Positions 6,184 to 12,753 of a DNA stretch of 15,284 nucleotides are shown here, one piece after another. The number at the start of each line of letters is the position of its first letter. Position 1 is the first letter of the stretch. The notes below the pieces were generated by a model. It had not been told where the DNA came from and did not search any database. It saw only the letters and a list, made by a program, of their open reading frames with translations. A program made the translations under genes and the position numbers. The stretch is from a bacterium (GTDB lineage Bacteria; Patescibacteriota; Minisyncoccia; Phycocordibacterales; Phycocordibacteraceae), in assembly GCA_021782715.1 (NCBI GenBank), contig JAJXUR010000006.1, positions 1 through 15,284 of the forward strand. Direction: 5' to 3'.

Positions 6184-6360
6184 ATGTCCCGCACCAGCGC
6201 GCTTATCCTTCTCGGTGTCCTTATCCTTCTTGTGCCTTTTTCGGGGCTCCCCGTTTCATTCCGGTCGCTTCTGACGCTCATCTTCGGCGCGTGCGTGCTC
6301 GGTATCGGACTCTCGCTTCGCGCACGCGACGTGCAGAGTGTCGAGACGAACGTCGAGTAA
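6184..6360 (+). CDS. Small two-helix membrane protein, 58 aa
   Basis: The frame runs from ATG 6184 to TAA 6360 and encodes 58 residues starting MSRTSALILLGVLILLV. Two hydrophobic stretches (about residues 5-24 and 28-45) separated by a short turn with Pro suggest a membrane hairpin, followed by a charged tail (RARDVQSVETNVE). It has its own TATACT box at the leaderless distance and a hairpin terminator just after it. I do not recognise the family. It lies 60 nt upstream of the TraG/HerA-type ATPase, which has no membrane helix of its own, so a role as a membrane partner is possible but untested. Confidence 0.6.
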   Translation: MSRTSALILLGVLILLVPFSGLPVSFRSLLTLIFGACVLGIGLSLRARDVQSVETNVE

Positions 6361-6372
6361 TCGCACCTCTTC

Positions 6373-6403
6373 AAGACTCGCTCACCGAAAGCGAGCGAGT
6401 CTT
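6373..6403 (+). terminator. Hairpin terminator next to a promoter
   Basis: This 11-bp perfect inverted repeat, 6373-6383 (AAGACTCGCTC) and 6393-6403, has a 9-nt loop and is followed by a short T-run (6402-6404). It ends the transcript of the 58-aa gene. It lies 3 nt before the -10 box of the next gene and covers that promoter's -35 region. Confidence 0.7.
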
Positions 6404-6412
6404 TGCTATACT
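6404..6412 (+). promoter_or_regulatory. Extended -10 TGC-TATACT
   Basis: TG at 6404-6405 and TATACT at 6407-6412 form an extended -10 box, 8 nt before the ATG at 6421. The transcript would have no leader or one to two bases. The sequence just downstream (TCACCG) is nearly the same as at the promoter of the 58-aa gene (TCACGC). Confidence 0.65.
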
Positions 6413-6420
6413 TCACCGTA

Positions 6421-8289
6421 ATGATCGATAATCCGGAGCGCGTTACGTATTTCGCCGCGACTGATTCGCGCGGGAAACGCGTGCCGTTTGGCATCAAGGC
6501 GAAAGATCGCGATCGGCACATGTACGTCATCGGCAAGACCGGCATGGGCAAATCGACGCTGCTTGAGAATATGGCGATCCAGGATATCCGGAACGGCGAA
6601 GGGCTCGCTTTCATCGACCCGCATGGCGGCACGGTCGAACGGCTCCTCGAATACGTTCCTGAGGATCGCATTAAGGACGTCGTCTATTTCGCGCCGTTTG
6701 ATATGGAGCATCCCATCGCCTTTAACGTGATGGAGGACGTCGGGTACGACAAGCGCCATCTCGTGGTCAGCGGCCTCATGGCGACGTTCAAGAAAATCTG
6801 GGAGGACGCCTGGAGCGCGCGCATGGAATACATCCTCACCAACACGCTCCTCGCCCTCCTCGAGTACCCGGACGCGACCTTGCTCGGCGTGAATCGCATG
6901 TACACCGACAAGGCGTACCGGCAGAAGGTCGTCGACAATGTGAAGGATCCGGTCGTGAAGGATTTCTGGACGAAAGAGTTCGCCAACTACGGCGACCGCT
7001 ATACGCAGGAGGCGACACCGGCTATCCAGAACAAGATCGGCCAATTCACCGGCAACCCGCTCATCCGAAACATCATCGGCCAGCCGAAGTCGTCCTTCGA
7101 CATCCGCACCATGATGGACGAGCGCAAGATCCTCATCATCAACCTCTCGAAAGGGCTCGTCGGCGAGACGAACATGCGCCTCTTGGGCTCGATGCTCACG
7201 ACGCGCATTTTCCTGGGCGCGATGAGCCGCGCGGACCTTTCGGCCCCCCAGCTCGCGAAGCTCCCGCATTTCTATTTCTATGTCGACGAATTCCAGAACT
7301 TCGCGAATGAGACGTTTGCCGAGATCCTCTCTGAGGCGCGTAAATACAAGCTCAATCTGGTCATCGCCCATCAGTACATCGAGCAGATGGAAGAGGAGGT
7401 GCGCGATGCGGTGTTCGGCAACGTCGGTACCACCGTCGTGTTCCGCGTGGGGCCCTTCGACGCTGAAGTGCTCGAGACCGTCTTCGCTCCGAAGTTCATG
7501 AAAGAAGATATTGTCAGTCTCGATAAACGGCAGGTGTATATGACGCTCATGATCGATGGTGTCGGGAGCGCGCCTTTTTCAGCAGTGACGATACCGCCGA
7601 TAGAAGCGCCGAAAGTGTCGTATCGCGACCGCATCATCGAGGCATCGCGCGCGCAATTCACTGCGCCGCGCGCTGGCATCGAGAGTGCCATTATGGAGGA
7701 GCTCGCTGCGAGCGCTGCGTCGGAGGCGCCGCCCGATGCCCGCATGCGCAAGAAGCCAGTGTCCCATCCTGCTCCGAGAGCTCCGGAGGACATGGCGCGA
7801 GTGTCGGAGTATCGCGGTGCGCCCGCTCGCGCGACGCCGGGCATATCAGGAGCTCCTCATAGTGACACGCTGCGCGAACCGGCACCGACATTCACCCCGC
7901 GCCAGCAGGTTCCGCGTGCGCCTCTGCCTGAGCCGCGTCGTGAGTCCGTGCCACGCTCGCCGGTCGAGCGCTCCGCGCCAGTCACCAAGAGCCCCGATGA
8001 CCTGAAAGCGATCCTGCGCACGATGACGGCGAAGACGAGCGGGGAGCGGGAACAGAAACAGACGCTGAACCAACAGTCGCTCAAGGGCGCACTCGCCGGG
8101 GTGCTTGAGAAGAACGGCCAGAAAGAACAAGTGCGTCCGGCAGCGCCAGTCTCGACCGTCACTTCGGTGCCCGCGGCGGCGGAGCCGCCGCGGGCAGAGC
8201 TTCCTGTGCCGGCACCACCGCCCGCACCGAAGAAGCCTTTCGAGGTTCCTGAAGACACGCTTCGGAGCATACTGAAAGGCGACACCTGA
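6421..8289 (+). CDS. TraG/VirD4/HerA-type ATPase with Pro-rich tail
   Basis: This 622-residue protein belongs to the P-loop ATPases of conjugation and type IV secretion coupling (VirD4/TraG, HerA superfamily). Walker A is GKTGMGKS (38-45), followed by FIDPHGG (64-70). Walker B is FYVDEFQNF (286-294, Asp289 and Glu290), and IAHQY (315-319) is the expected motif after it. The ATPase core ends near residue 395; the remaining 225 residues are rich in Pro, Ala, Arg and Ser and low in complexity, with a short ending EVPEDTLRSILKG. No membrane helix is visible, unlike classical coupling proteins. ATG 6421 was chosen because a TATACT box lies 8 nt upstream; an earlier TTG in frame falls inside that promoter. 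With the ComEA-like neighbour this points to DNA transport or uptake at the membrane, an inference from context. Confidence 0.85.
   Translation: MIDNPERVTYFAATDSRGKRVPFGIKAKDRDRHMYVIGKTGMGKSTLLENMAIQDIRNGEGLAFIDPHGGTVERLLEYVPEDRIKDVVYFAPFDMEHPIAFNVMEDVGYDKRHLVVSGLMATFKKIWEDAWSARMEYILTNTLLALLEYPDATLLGVNRMYTDKAYRQKVVDNVKDPVVKDFWTKEFANYGDRYTQEATPAIQNKIGQFTGNPLIRNIIGQPKSSFDIRTMMDERKILIINLSKGLVGETNMRLLGSMLTTRIFLGAMSRADLSAPQLAKLPHFYFYVDEFQNFANETFAEILSEARKYKLNLVIAHQYIEQMEEEVRDAVFGNVGTTVVFRVGPFDAEVLETVFAPKFMKEDIVSLDKRQVYMTLMIDGVGSAPFSAVTIPPIEAPKVSYRDRIIEASRAQFTAPRAGIESAIMEELAASAASEAPPDARMRKKPVSHPAPRAPEDMARVSEYRGAPARATPGISGAPHSDTLREPAPTFTPRQQVPRAPLPEPRRESVPRSPVERSAPVTKSPDDLKAILRTMTAKTSGEREQKQTLNQQSLKGALAGVLEKNGQKEQVRPAAPVSTVTSVPAAAEPPRAELPVPAPPPAPKKPFEVPEDTLRSILKGDT
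8168..8196. repeat. Perfect 13-bp-arm palindrome inside a gene
   Basis: TGCCCGCGGCGGC (8168-8180) and its exact reverse complement (8184-8196) flank GGA. It lies in the low-complexity tail of the TraG/HerA-type ATPase and is the longest of several GC-rich intragenic palindromes in the window. Confidence 0.8.
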
Positions 8290-8313
8290 TTACAACCTAA
8301 TACGTACGCTCGC

Positions 8314-9477
8314 ATGCGTAAGACACTCGTTATTCTAGTCCTGCTATGGTGCGCTCTCCCTGCACTCGCTGCTGCGGCGCTTGTGAATATCAATACTGCC
8401 GATGAAGCGACCCTCGACGGCCTTCCCTATATCACTCCGACGACAGCACAGGCTGTCATCGACTATCGCATGGCAAACGGCCCATTCGCTCGCATCGAAG
8501 ACATCCAAAACGTAACCGGTATCAAGTCAGGCATCTTCGCGCACATACAACCACTCATCACCGTCGGCGATGCAAGCAGCCTCGCCACACCGGAAGCGTC
8601 CACGACCGCGTTGGTCGCTTCCGTACCGGATACCGCCGCCTCTTCCGGAGACACCACGACATATACACCGCCGCCGTCGGCTCTGTCGGTCGCCGTGAGC
8701 GGTAGCGGGACGGCGCTGCTCGAAGTTCCGCTCCGGCTCTCGGCGCGCGCGACGACGAAAAGCGGCACGGTCGATCCGGCAGCGCGTATCTTGTGGAGTT
8801 TCGGCGACGGTTCCTCGGGAGAGGGGAGCGCGGTAGAGAAGACCTACCGTTACGCCGGCACGTATCTTGTGGTCGTCACCGCGACCGATGGTGGCGTTGT
8901 CGCGCATGATGACATCACCGTGACGGTGAAGCCTGCTGTCGCGCGCGTTGCGGCGGTCACCGGCGACGGCATCACGCTTGCGAATGACACGGATGACCGC
9001 CTCGATCTTTCCGCGTGGCGACTCACCGCCGACGCCGGTTCATTCCGTATCCCCGAAGGGACGATACTGTTGCCGAATGCGAGCGTGCTTTTCCCACAGG
9101 CGATTACGAATCTCCCGGTATCGCTCGACGCAACGCTCGCCTACCCGGACGGCATCATCGCAGCACGATACACACCGCCAGTCGCCGCATCCGAGGTGCA
9201 ACCTCCGTCTCCCGATGCGAGTTATGAATCAGTACAAGCGGTCGAACCAATTACCAGCCCAGCGACAATCGTTCAATCACATGAAGAAGCAGTAAGCGCC
9301 CCCGCTACGGTCTCGAATGAAGGGACTGTGGCGGGGGCGGCATTGCCGGATGCGCCAGTCGCCGCGATTGCCGCGGCCGGCGCAGCGCCGGCCGCGCACG
9401 GCCTCTTACGTTCCCCATGGACGCTCGGCCTCCTTGGCATCATGACGCTCGCCGGCGGCGCCTTCATCCTCCTCTAA
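8314..9477 (+). CDS. Secreted ComEA-like HhH protein with PKD and LTD-like domains
   Basis: This 387-residue surface protein has a signal peptide (about 1-22), a helix-hairpin-helix domain of the ComEA type (23-80, with VNINTADEATLDGLP and IEDIQNVTGI), a Ser/Thr-rich linker (86-120), a PKD-type domain (about 121-206, with ILWSFGDGSS and KTYRYAGTYLVVVTATD), and a domain like the lamin-tail fold (about 207-285, with DRLDLSAWRL and FRIPEGTILLP). A Pro/Ala-rich stalk and a C-terminal membrane helix (about 368-387) end it. ComEA binds double-stranded DNA at the cell surface during natural transformation. The C-terminal anchor would hold the DNA-binding head far from the membrane. A -10-like TAATAC (8298-8303) lies 10 nt before the ATG. 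It is 24 nt after the ATPase gene and probably works with it in DNA uptake. Confidence 0.8.
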   Translation: MRKTLVILVLLWCALPALAAAALVNINTADEATLDGLPYITPTTAQAVIDYRMANGPFARIEDIQNVTGIKSGIFAHIQPLITVGDASSLATPEASTTALVASVPDTAASSGDTTTYTPPPSALSVAVSGSGTALLEVPLRLSARATTKSGTVDPAARILWSFGDGSSGEGSAVEKTYRYAGTYLVVVTATDGGVVAHDDITVTVKPAVARVAAVTGDGITLANDTDDRLDLSAWRLTADAGSFRIPEGTILLPNASVLFPQAITNLPVSLDATLAYPDGIIAARYTPPVAASEVQPPSPDASYESVQAVEPITSPATIVQSHEEAVSAPATVSNEGTVAGAALPDAPVAAIAAAGAAPAAHGLLRSPWTLGLLGIMTLAGGAFILL

Positions 9478-9478
9478 G

Positions 9479-9536
9479 GTGGGAATGTTAAACATCCCCA
9501 AAAGTGGGAATGTTTAACATTCCCAAACATTCCCAC
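9479..9536. repeat. Nested palindromic repeat (GGGAATGTT/AACATTCCC)
   Basis: Starting one base after the stop of the ComEA-like gene, five half-sites are packed into 58 bases: GGGAATGTT at 9481-9489 and 9506-9514, AACATCCCC at 9491-9499, and AACATTCCC at 9516-9524 and 9528-9534 (overlapping AACATTCCCAC 9526-9536). The second GTGGGAATGTTT (9504-9515) can pair either with the adjacent AACATTCCC or, with 12 perfect base pairs, with AAACATTCCCAC (9525-9536). It could be a terminator, an operator for a dimeric regulator, or a copy of a dispersed palindromic element. Which one cannot be told from one copy. Confidence 0.8.
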
Positions 9537-9566
9537 GGTAGCGGCTCGCGTTCTGACGCTTTTCGT

Positions 9567-9572
9567 ACTAAT
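9567..9572 (+). promoter_or_regulatory. Possible -10 box ACTAAT before the epimerase
   Basis: ACTAAT matches the -10 consensus at 4 of 6 positions and lies 8 nt before ATG 9581, again giving a start at or next to the AUG. No convincing -35 element is visible. The nested palindrome lies just upstream. Confidence 0.35.
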
Positions 9573-9580
9573 CTCCTACT

Positions 9581-10438
9581 ATGACAGAAAAGAAACTTAT
9601 TCTTGTCACGGGCGGCGCGGGCTTCATCGGCTCGCATCTCTGCGCGCGTCTCTCGAAGGAGGGGCATAAGGTCATCTCGCTCGATAACTACTTCACCGGC
9701 AGCCGCGAGAACCACGTCCCCGGCGTGGACTACCGCGAGGGTCACACCAAGGATATCGAGAAGCATGTCAGTGAGACGCCCGATCTCATCTACCACCTCG
9801 GCGAATATTCGCGTGTCGAGAAAAGTCTCGAAGAACCGGCGCTCGTTTGGGATTTGAACAAAGACGGCACATTCGGTGTGCTTGAATTCTGGCGGAAAAA
9901 AGGCAGCAAGCTCATGTATGCTGGCTCCTCGACGAAATTCGGTGACGGCGGCCTTGGGCGCAATCAGAGCCCCTATGCATGGACGAAGGCGACGAACACT
10001 GAACTCGTCAGGAATTACAGCATCTGGTATGGCCTTCCGTACGCAATCACGTATTTCTATAATGTCTACGGTCCAGGGGAGCGCTCGGGCTCATATGGCA
10101 CGGTCATCGAAATATTTAGACAGAAACAGCTCGCGAATGAACCGCTCACGGTGACCGCGCCGGGAACGCAGAAGCGCAATTTCACTCACATTGATGATAT
10201 TGTTGACGGACTTATTCTGGTCGGTGCGGATGGAACCGGTGATGATTTTGGCATCGGCGATGAACACGCCTATTCGATATTAGAAGTCGCACAGATGTTT
10301 GGAGGAGAGATTGTCATGAAGCCTGCTTCGCAGGGCAATCGTATGACGTCGGATATTGATACGTCGAAGACGCGCTCGCTCGGCTGGTCAGCGAAAAAGC
10401 GGTTGTCCGACTATATTGCGAAGGTCCACAGGAAATGA
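9581..10438 (+). CDS. NAD-dependent epimerase/dehydratase (extended SDR)
   Basis: This 285-residue protein is an extended short-chain dehydrogenase/reductase acting on nucleotide sugars. It shows the NAD-binding GGAGFIG (11-17), Asp35 at the end of the second strand, AGSSTKFGD (114-122) with the catalytic Ser region, the YAWTK pair Tyr132 and Lys136, NVYGPGE (161-167) and the substrate-domain segment RNFTHIDDIVDGLIL (199-213). It is shorter than GalE (about 330-340 aa), so the exact sugar is uncertain; a UDP-hexose 4-epimerase or related dehydratase is likely. Its stop overlaps the next start (ATGA), so it is coupled to the glycosyltransferase. Confidence 0.85.
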   Translation: MTEKKLILVTGGAGFIGSHLCARLSKEGHKVISLDNYFTGSRENHVPGVDYREGHTKDIEKHVSETPDLIYHLGEYSRVEKSLEEPALVWDLNKDGTFGVLEFWRKKGSKLMYAGSSTKFGDGGLGRNQSPYAWTKATNTELVRNYSIWYGLPYAITYFYNVYGPGERSGSYGTVIEIFRQKQLANEPLTVTAPGTQKRNFTHIDDIVDGLILVGADGTGDDFGIGDEHAYSILEVAQMFGGEIVMKPASQGNRMTSDIDTSKTRSLGWSAKKRLSDYIAKVHRK

Positions 10439-11646
10439 AACGAGTTCTCATATTCTCGCTCGCGTACTATCCAGAATTCGTCGGTGGAGCAGAGGTCGCA
10501 ATCAAAGAGATTACCGATCGGATTTCTCCGGAAGAGATTGAATTTCATATGGTGACGCTTCGATTTGATTCGAAGTTGCCAAAGATGGAAAAGATTGAAA
10601 ATGTCGTCGTACACCGGATTGGCTTCTCGAAAGCGTCGCCGACCATTGGTGATTTGCAGAAATTCCCGCTCTTCCTAAATAAGTACTGGTATCAGTTTGC
10701 GGCTGCACGAGCAGTCTCGCGGTTGCATCGTAGATACCATTTTGATGGTATCTGGGCGATGATGGCGCATTCTTGCGGCATCCCTGCCGGAATTTTTAAG
10801 ACACTTCACCCGGAGGTAAAATATTTACTCACCCTTCAGGAGGGCGATCCTCCCGAATATATCGAGCGGCTCATGCGTCCTTTGTGGCCGCTTTTCTCGC
10901 GAGCATTCACCACCGCCGATGCGGTGACGGTCATATCGAACTTCCTCGGTGACTGGGCGCGCCGTCGAGGGTTCAAAGGGGAAGTGGTATTCGTACCGAA
11001 TGCGGTCAATACGCGACATTTTTCGCAACACTTCTCTCACGATGAACTTACTGCGGCACGAAAGAGGCTTGAGAAGCGGGAAGGGGACGTATTCCTCGTC
11101 ACGACCTCGCGGCTGGTGCACAAGAATGCCGTCGATGATGTCATACGCGCGCTCGTACTCTTGCCCGAGACCGTCCATTTTATGATCTACGGCATCGGTC
11201 CTGACGAGGAGATGCTCAAGGAGCTTGCACAGAAACTAGGAGTCGCGACACGTGCGCATTTCGCAGGTCAGATAGGACATGCAGAAATGCCGCTCGCGCT
11301 CGAAGCATGCGACATATTCATACGGCCATCACGCTCAGAAGGCATGGGCAATTCGTTCATCGAGGCGATGGCGGCGGGGTTGCCGGTCATCGCGACACAG
11401 GAGGGTGGCATTGCTGACTTCCTATACGACGCGAAACGCAATCCGAGCAAGGAGACGACCGGCTGGGCGGTGGACAAGGACTCGCCCGAGCAGATTGCGG
11501 CAGCCGTCGAGGACATCCTCGCGCACCCCGAGCAGGTCGCGCGCGTGACCGCGACCGCGAAGGCCATGGCCATCGAGAAATACGACTGGGACCTCATCGC
11601 GGCGCAGATGAAAACAGTCTTCGACCGGGTGTTCTCGAAGAGGTAG
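10435..11646 (+). CDS. Glycosyltransferase, GT4 family
   Basis: This 403-residue protein has the two-domain GT-B pattern. The N-terminal domain begins VLIFSLAYYPEFVGGAE (4-20) with the Gly-Gly loop near the acceptor. The C-terminal donor domain has SRLVHKNAVDDVIRA (225-239), YGIGPDE (252-258) and the EX7E motif, Glu302 to Glu310, in SEGMGNSFIEAMAAG. It transfers a sugar from a nucleotide-sugar donor to a surface glycan or lipid carrier; donor and acceptor cannot be told. It starts in the stop of the epimerase gene. The first two thirds are visibly richer in A and T than the last third and the next gene. Confidence 0.88.
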   Translation: MKRVLIFSLAYYPEFVGGAEVAIKEITDRISPEEIEFHMVTLRFDSKLPKMEKIENVVVHRIGFSKASPTIGDLQKFPLFLNKYWYQFAAARAVSRLHRRYHFDGIWAMMAHSCGIPAGIFKTLHPEVKYLLTLQEGDPPEYIERLMRPLWPLFSRAFTTADAVTVISNFLGDWARRRGFKGEVVFVPNAVNTRHFSQHFSHDELTAARKRLEKREGDVFLVTTSRLVHKNAVDDVIRALVLLPETVHFMIYGIGPDEEMLKELAQKLGVATRAHFAGQIGHAEMPLALEACDIFIRPSRSEGMGNSFIEAMAAGLPVIATQEGGIADFLYDAKRNPSKETTGWAVDKDSPEQIAAAVEDILAHPEQVARVTATAKAMAIEKYDWDLIAAQMKTVFDRVFSKR

Positions 11647-11649
11647 AAT
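11644..11649 (+). promoter_or_regulatory. -10 box TAGAAT made from a stop codon
   Basis: TAGAAT (5 of 6 to consensus) begins with the TAG stop codon of the preceding glycosyltransferase and ends 6 nt before the next ATG at 11656. The second glycosyltransferase could therefore be transcribed as a leaderless mRNA as well as from the upstream operon. Confidence 0.55.
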
Positions 11650-11655
11650 AGAGCC

Positions 11656-12753
11656 ATGAGAATCGTCCTCGCGACGCCCCTCTATCCGCCCGAGATCGGC
11701 GGGCCGGCGACGTATGCGAAGCTGCTTGCCGAAGGGCTCCCCGAGAAGGGTATCGAAGTCGAGCTGGTGAAGTTCAGCGACGTGCGGCACCTGCCCAAGG
11801 GCATCCGCCACATCGCATACGCCTGGCGCGTCTTCCGCGCGCTTCGGCGCGCCGACCTCGCGCTCGCTCTCGACCCGGTCTCGGTCGGCTTGCCGGTCTG
11901 CATCGCAGCGTGGTGCGCGCGGAAGCCGTTCACCGTGAAGATCGTCGGCGACTATGCGTGGGAGCAAGGGCGACAGCGCTTCGGCATCACCGCGACGCTC
12001 GACGAGTTTGTGCGTGAGCGGCGCGTGCCGTTCGCCGTGTGGTTCCTCCGGCGCGTGCAGACGGGGGTCGCGTCGTATGCGAAGCATGTCCTCGTCCCGA
12101 GTCGGTATCTGGAAGGCATCGTCGCAGCGTGGGGCATCCCGCGCGCCAAGATCAAAGTCATCTACAACGCGGTGCCGGTGGAGGCCTATGGCGCCGTGCC
12201 ATGGTCGGTCGCGAAATTGCCGCGGCCGCTCATCGTGACCGCTGGGCGGCTCGTGCCATGGAAGCATATCGACGGTGTCATCGACGCGGTCGTGAAGCTT
12301 CGCGAGAATGGCGTCTCGGTATCGCTCGCGGTGGTGGGCGAGGGGCCGGAGGTCGCACGGCTCGTTCATCGGGCTGAAGAGGCACTTCGCAGCGACTATG
12401 TCTTCACCGGCGCGCTCTCGCACGCCGACACGCTCGCGACGATGGCGTCGGCACGGGCATTCGTGCTCAATTCTTCGTACGAAGGGTTATCGCACTTTCT
12501 CATCGAAGCGCTTACGCTCGGTGTCTCCACCATCGCGACGGCGGTCGGCGGGAATGCCGAAGTGATTGCCGATGAAGAGACCGGAATGCTCGTGCCCTTT
12601 GGCGATACGCCGGTGCTCGTGGCCGTACTCGCGCGCGTGCTCGCCGACGAGAGTCTTCGCGCGCGTCTGTCGACGCGCGCGAAGGAGTCCGCACACCGCT
12701 TCTCTCCCGAGTCCATGCTTGCGTCGGTCGCACGATTCCTCGAGCACAAATGA
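11656..12753 (+). CDS. Glycosyltransferase, GT4 family
   Basis: This 365-residue GT-B enzyme starts RIVLATPLYPPEIGGPATYA (2-21), the usual GT4 N-terminal loop. The donor domain carries TAGRLVPWKHIDGVIDA (195-211), VVGEGPE (226-232) and the EX7E motif, Glu276 to Glu284, in YEGLSHFLIEAL. It is one of three GT4 enzymes in a row and likely adds one sugar of a surface polysaccharide. Its last four bases overlap the start of the next gene (ATGA). Confidence 0.9.
   Translation: MRIVLATPLYPPEIGGPATYAKLLAEGLPEKGIEVELVKFSDVRHLPKGIRHIAYAWRVFRALRRADLALALDPVSVGLPVCIAAWCARKPFTVKIVGDYAWEQGRQRFGITATLDEFVRERRVPFAVWFLRRVQTGVASYAKHVLVPSRYLEGIVAAWGIPRAKIKVIYNAVPVEAYGAVPWSVAKLPRPLIVTAGRLVPWKHIDGVIDAVVKLRENGVSVSLAVVGEGPEVARLVHRAEEALRSDYVFTGALSHADTLATMASARAFVLNSSYEGLSHFLIEALTLGVSTIATAVGGNAEVIADEETGMLVPFGDTPVLVAVLARVLADESLRARLSTRAKESAHRFSPESMLASVARFLEHK

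Noticed and set aside
9479..9536. Short CRISPR array
   Set aside because: The repeated units are palindromic half-sites with 1-5 nt between them, with no unique spacers of regular length and no cas genes.
11422..12423. Minus-strand open frame of 333 codons
   Set aside because: It is antisense to GT4 genes with intact EX7E motifs, has a biased composition and no promoter or start signal.
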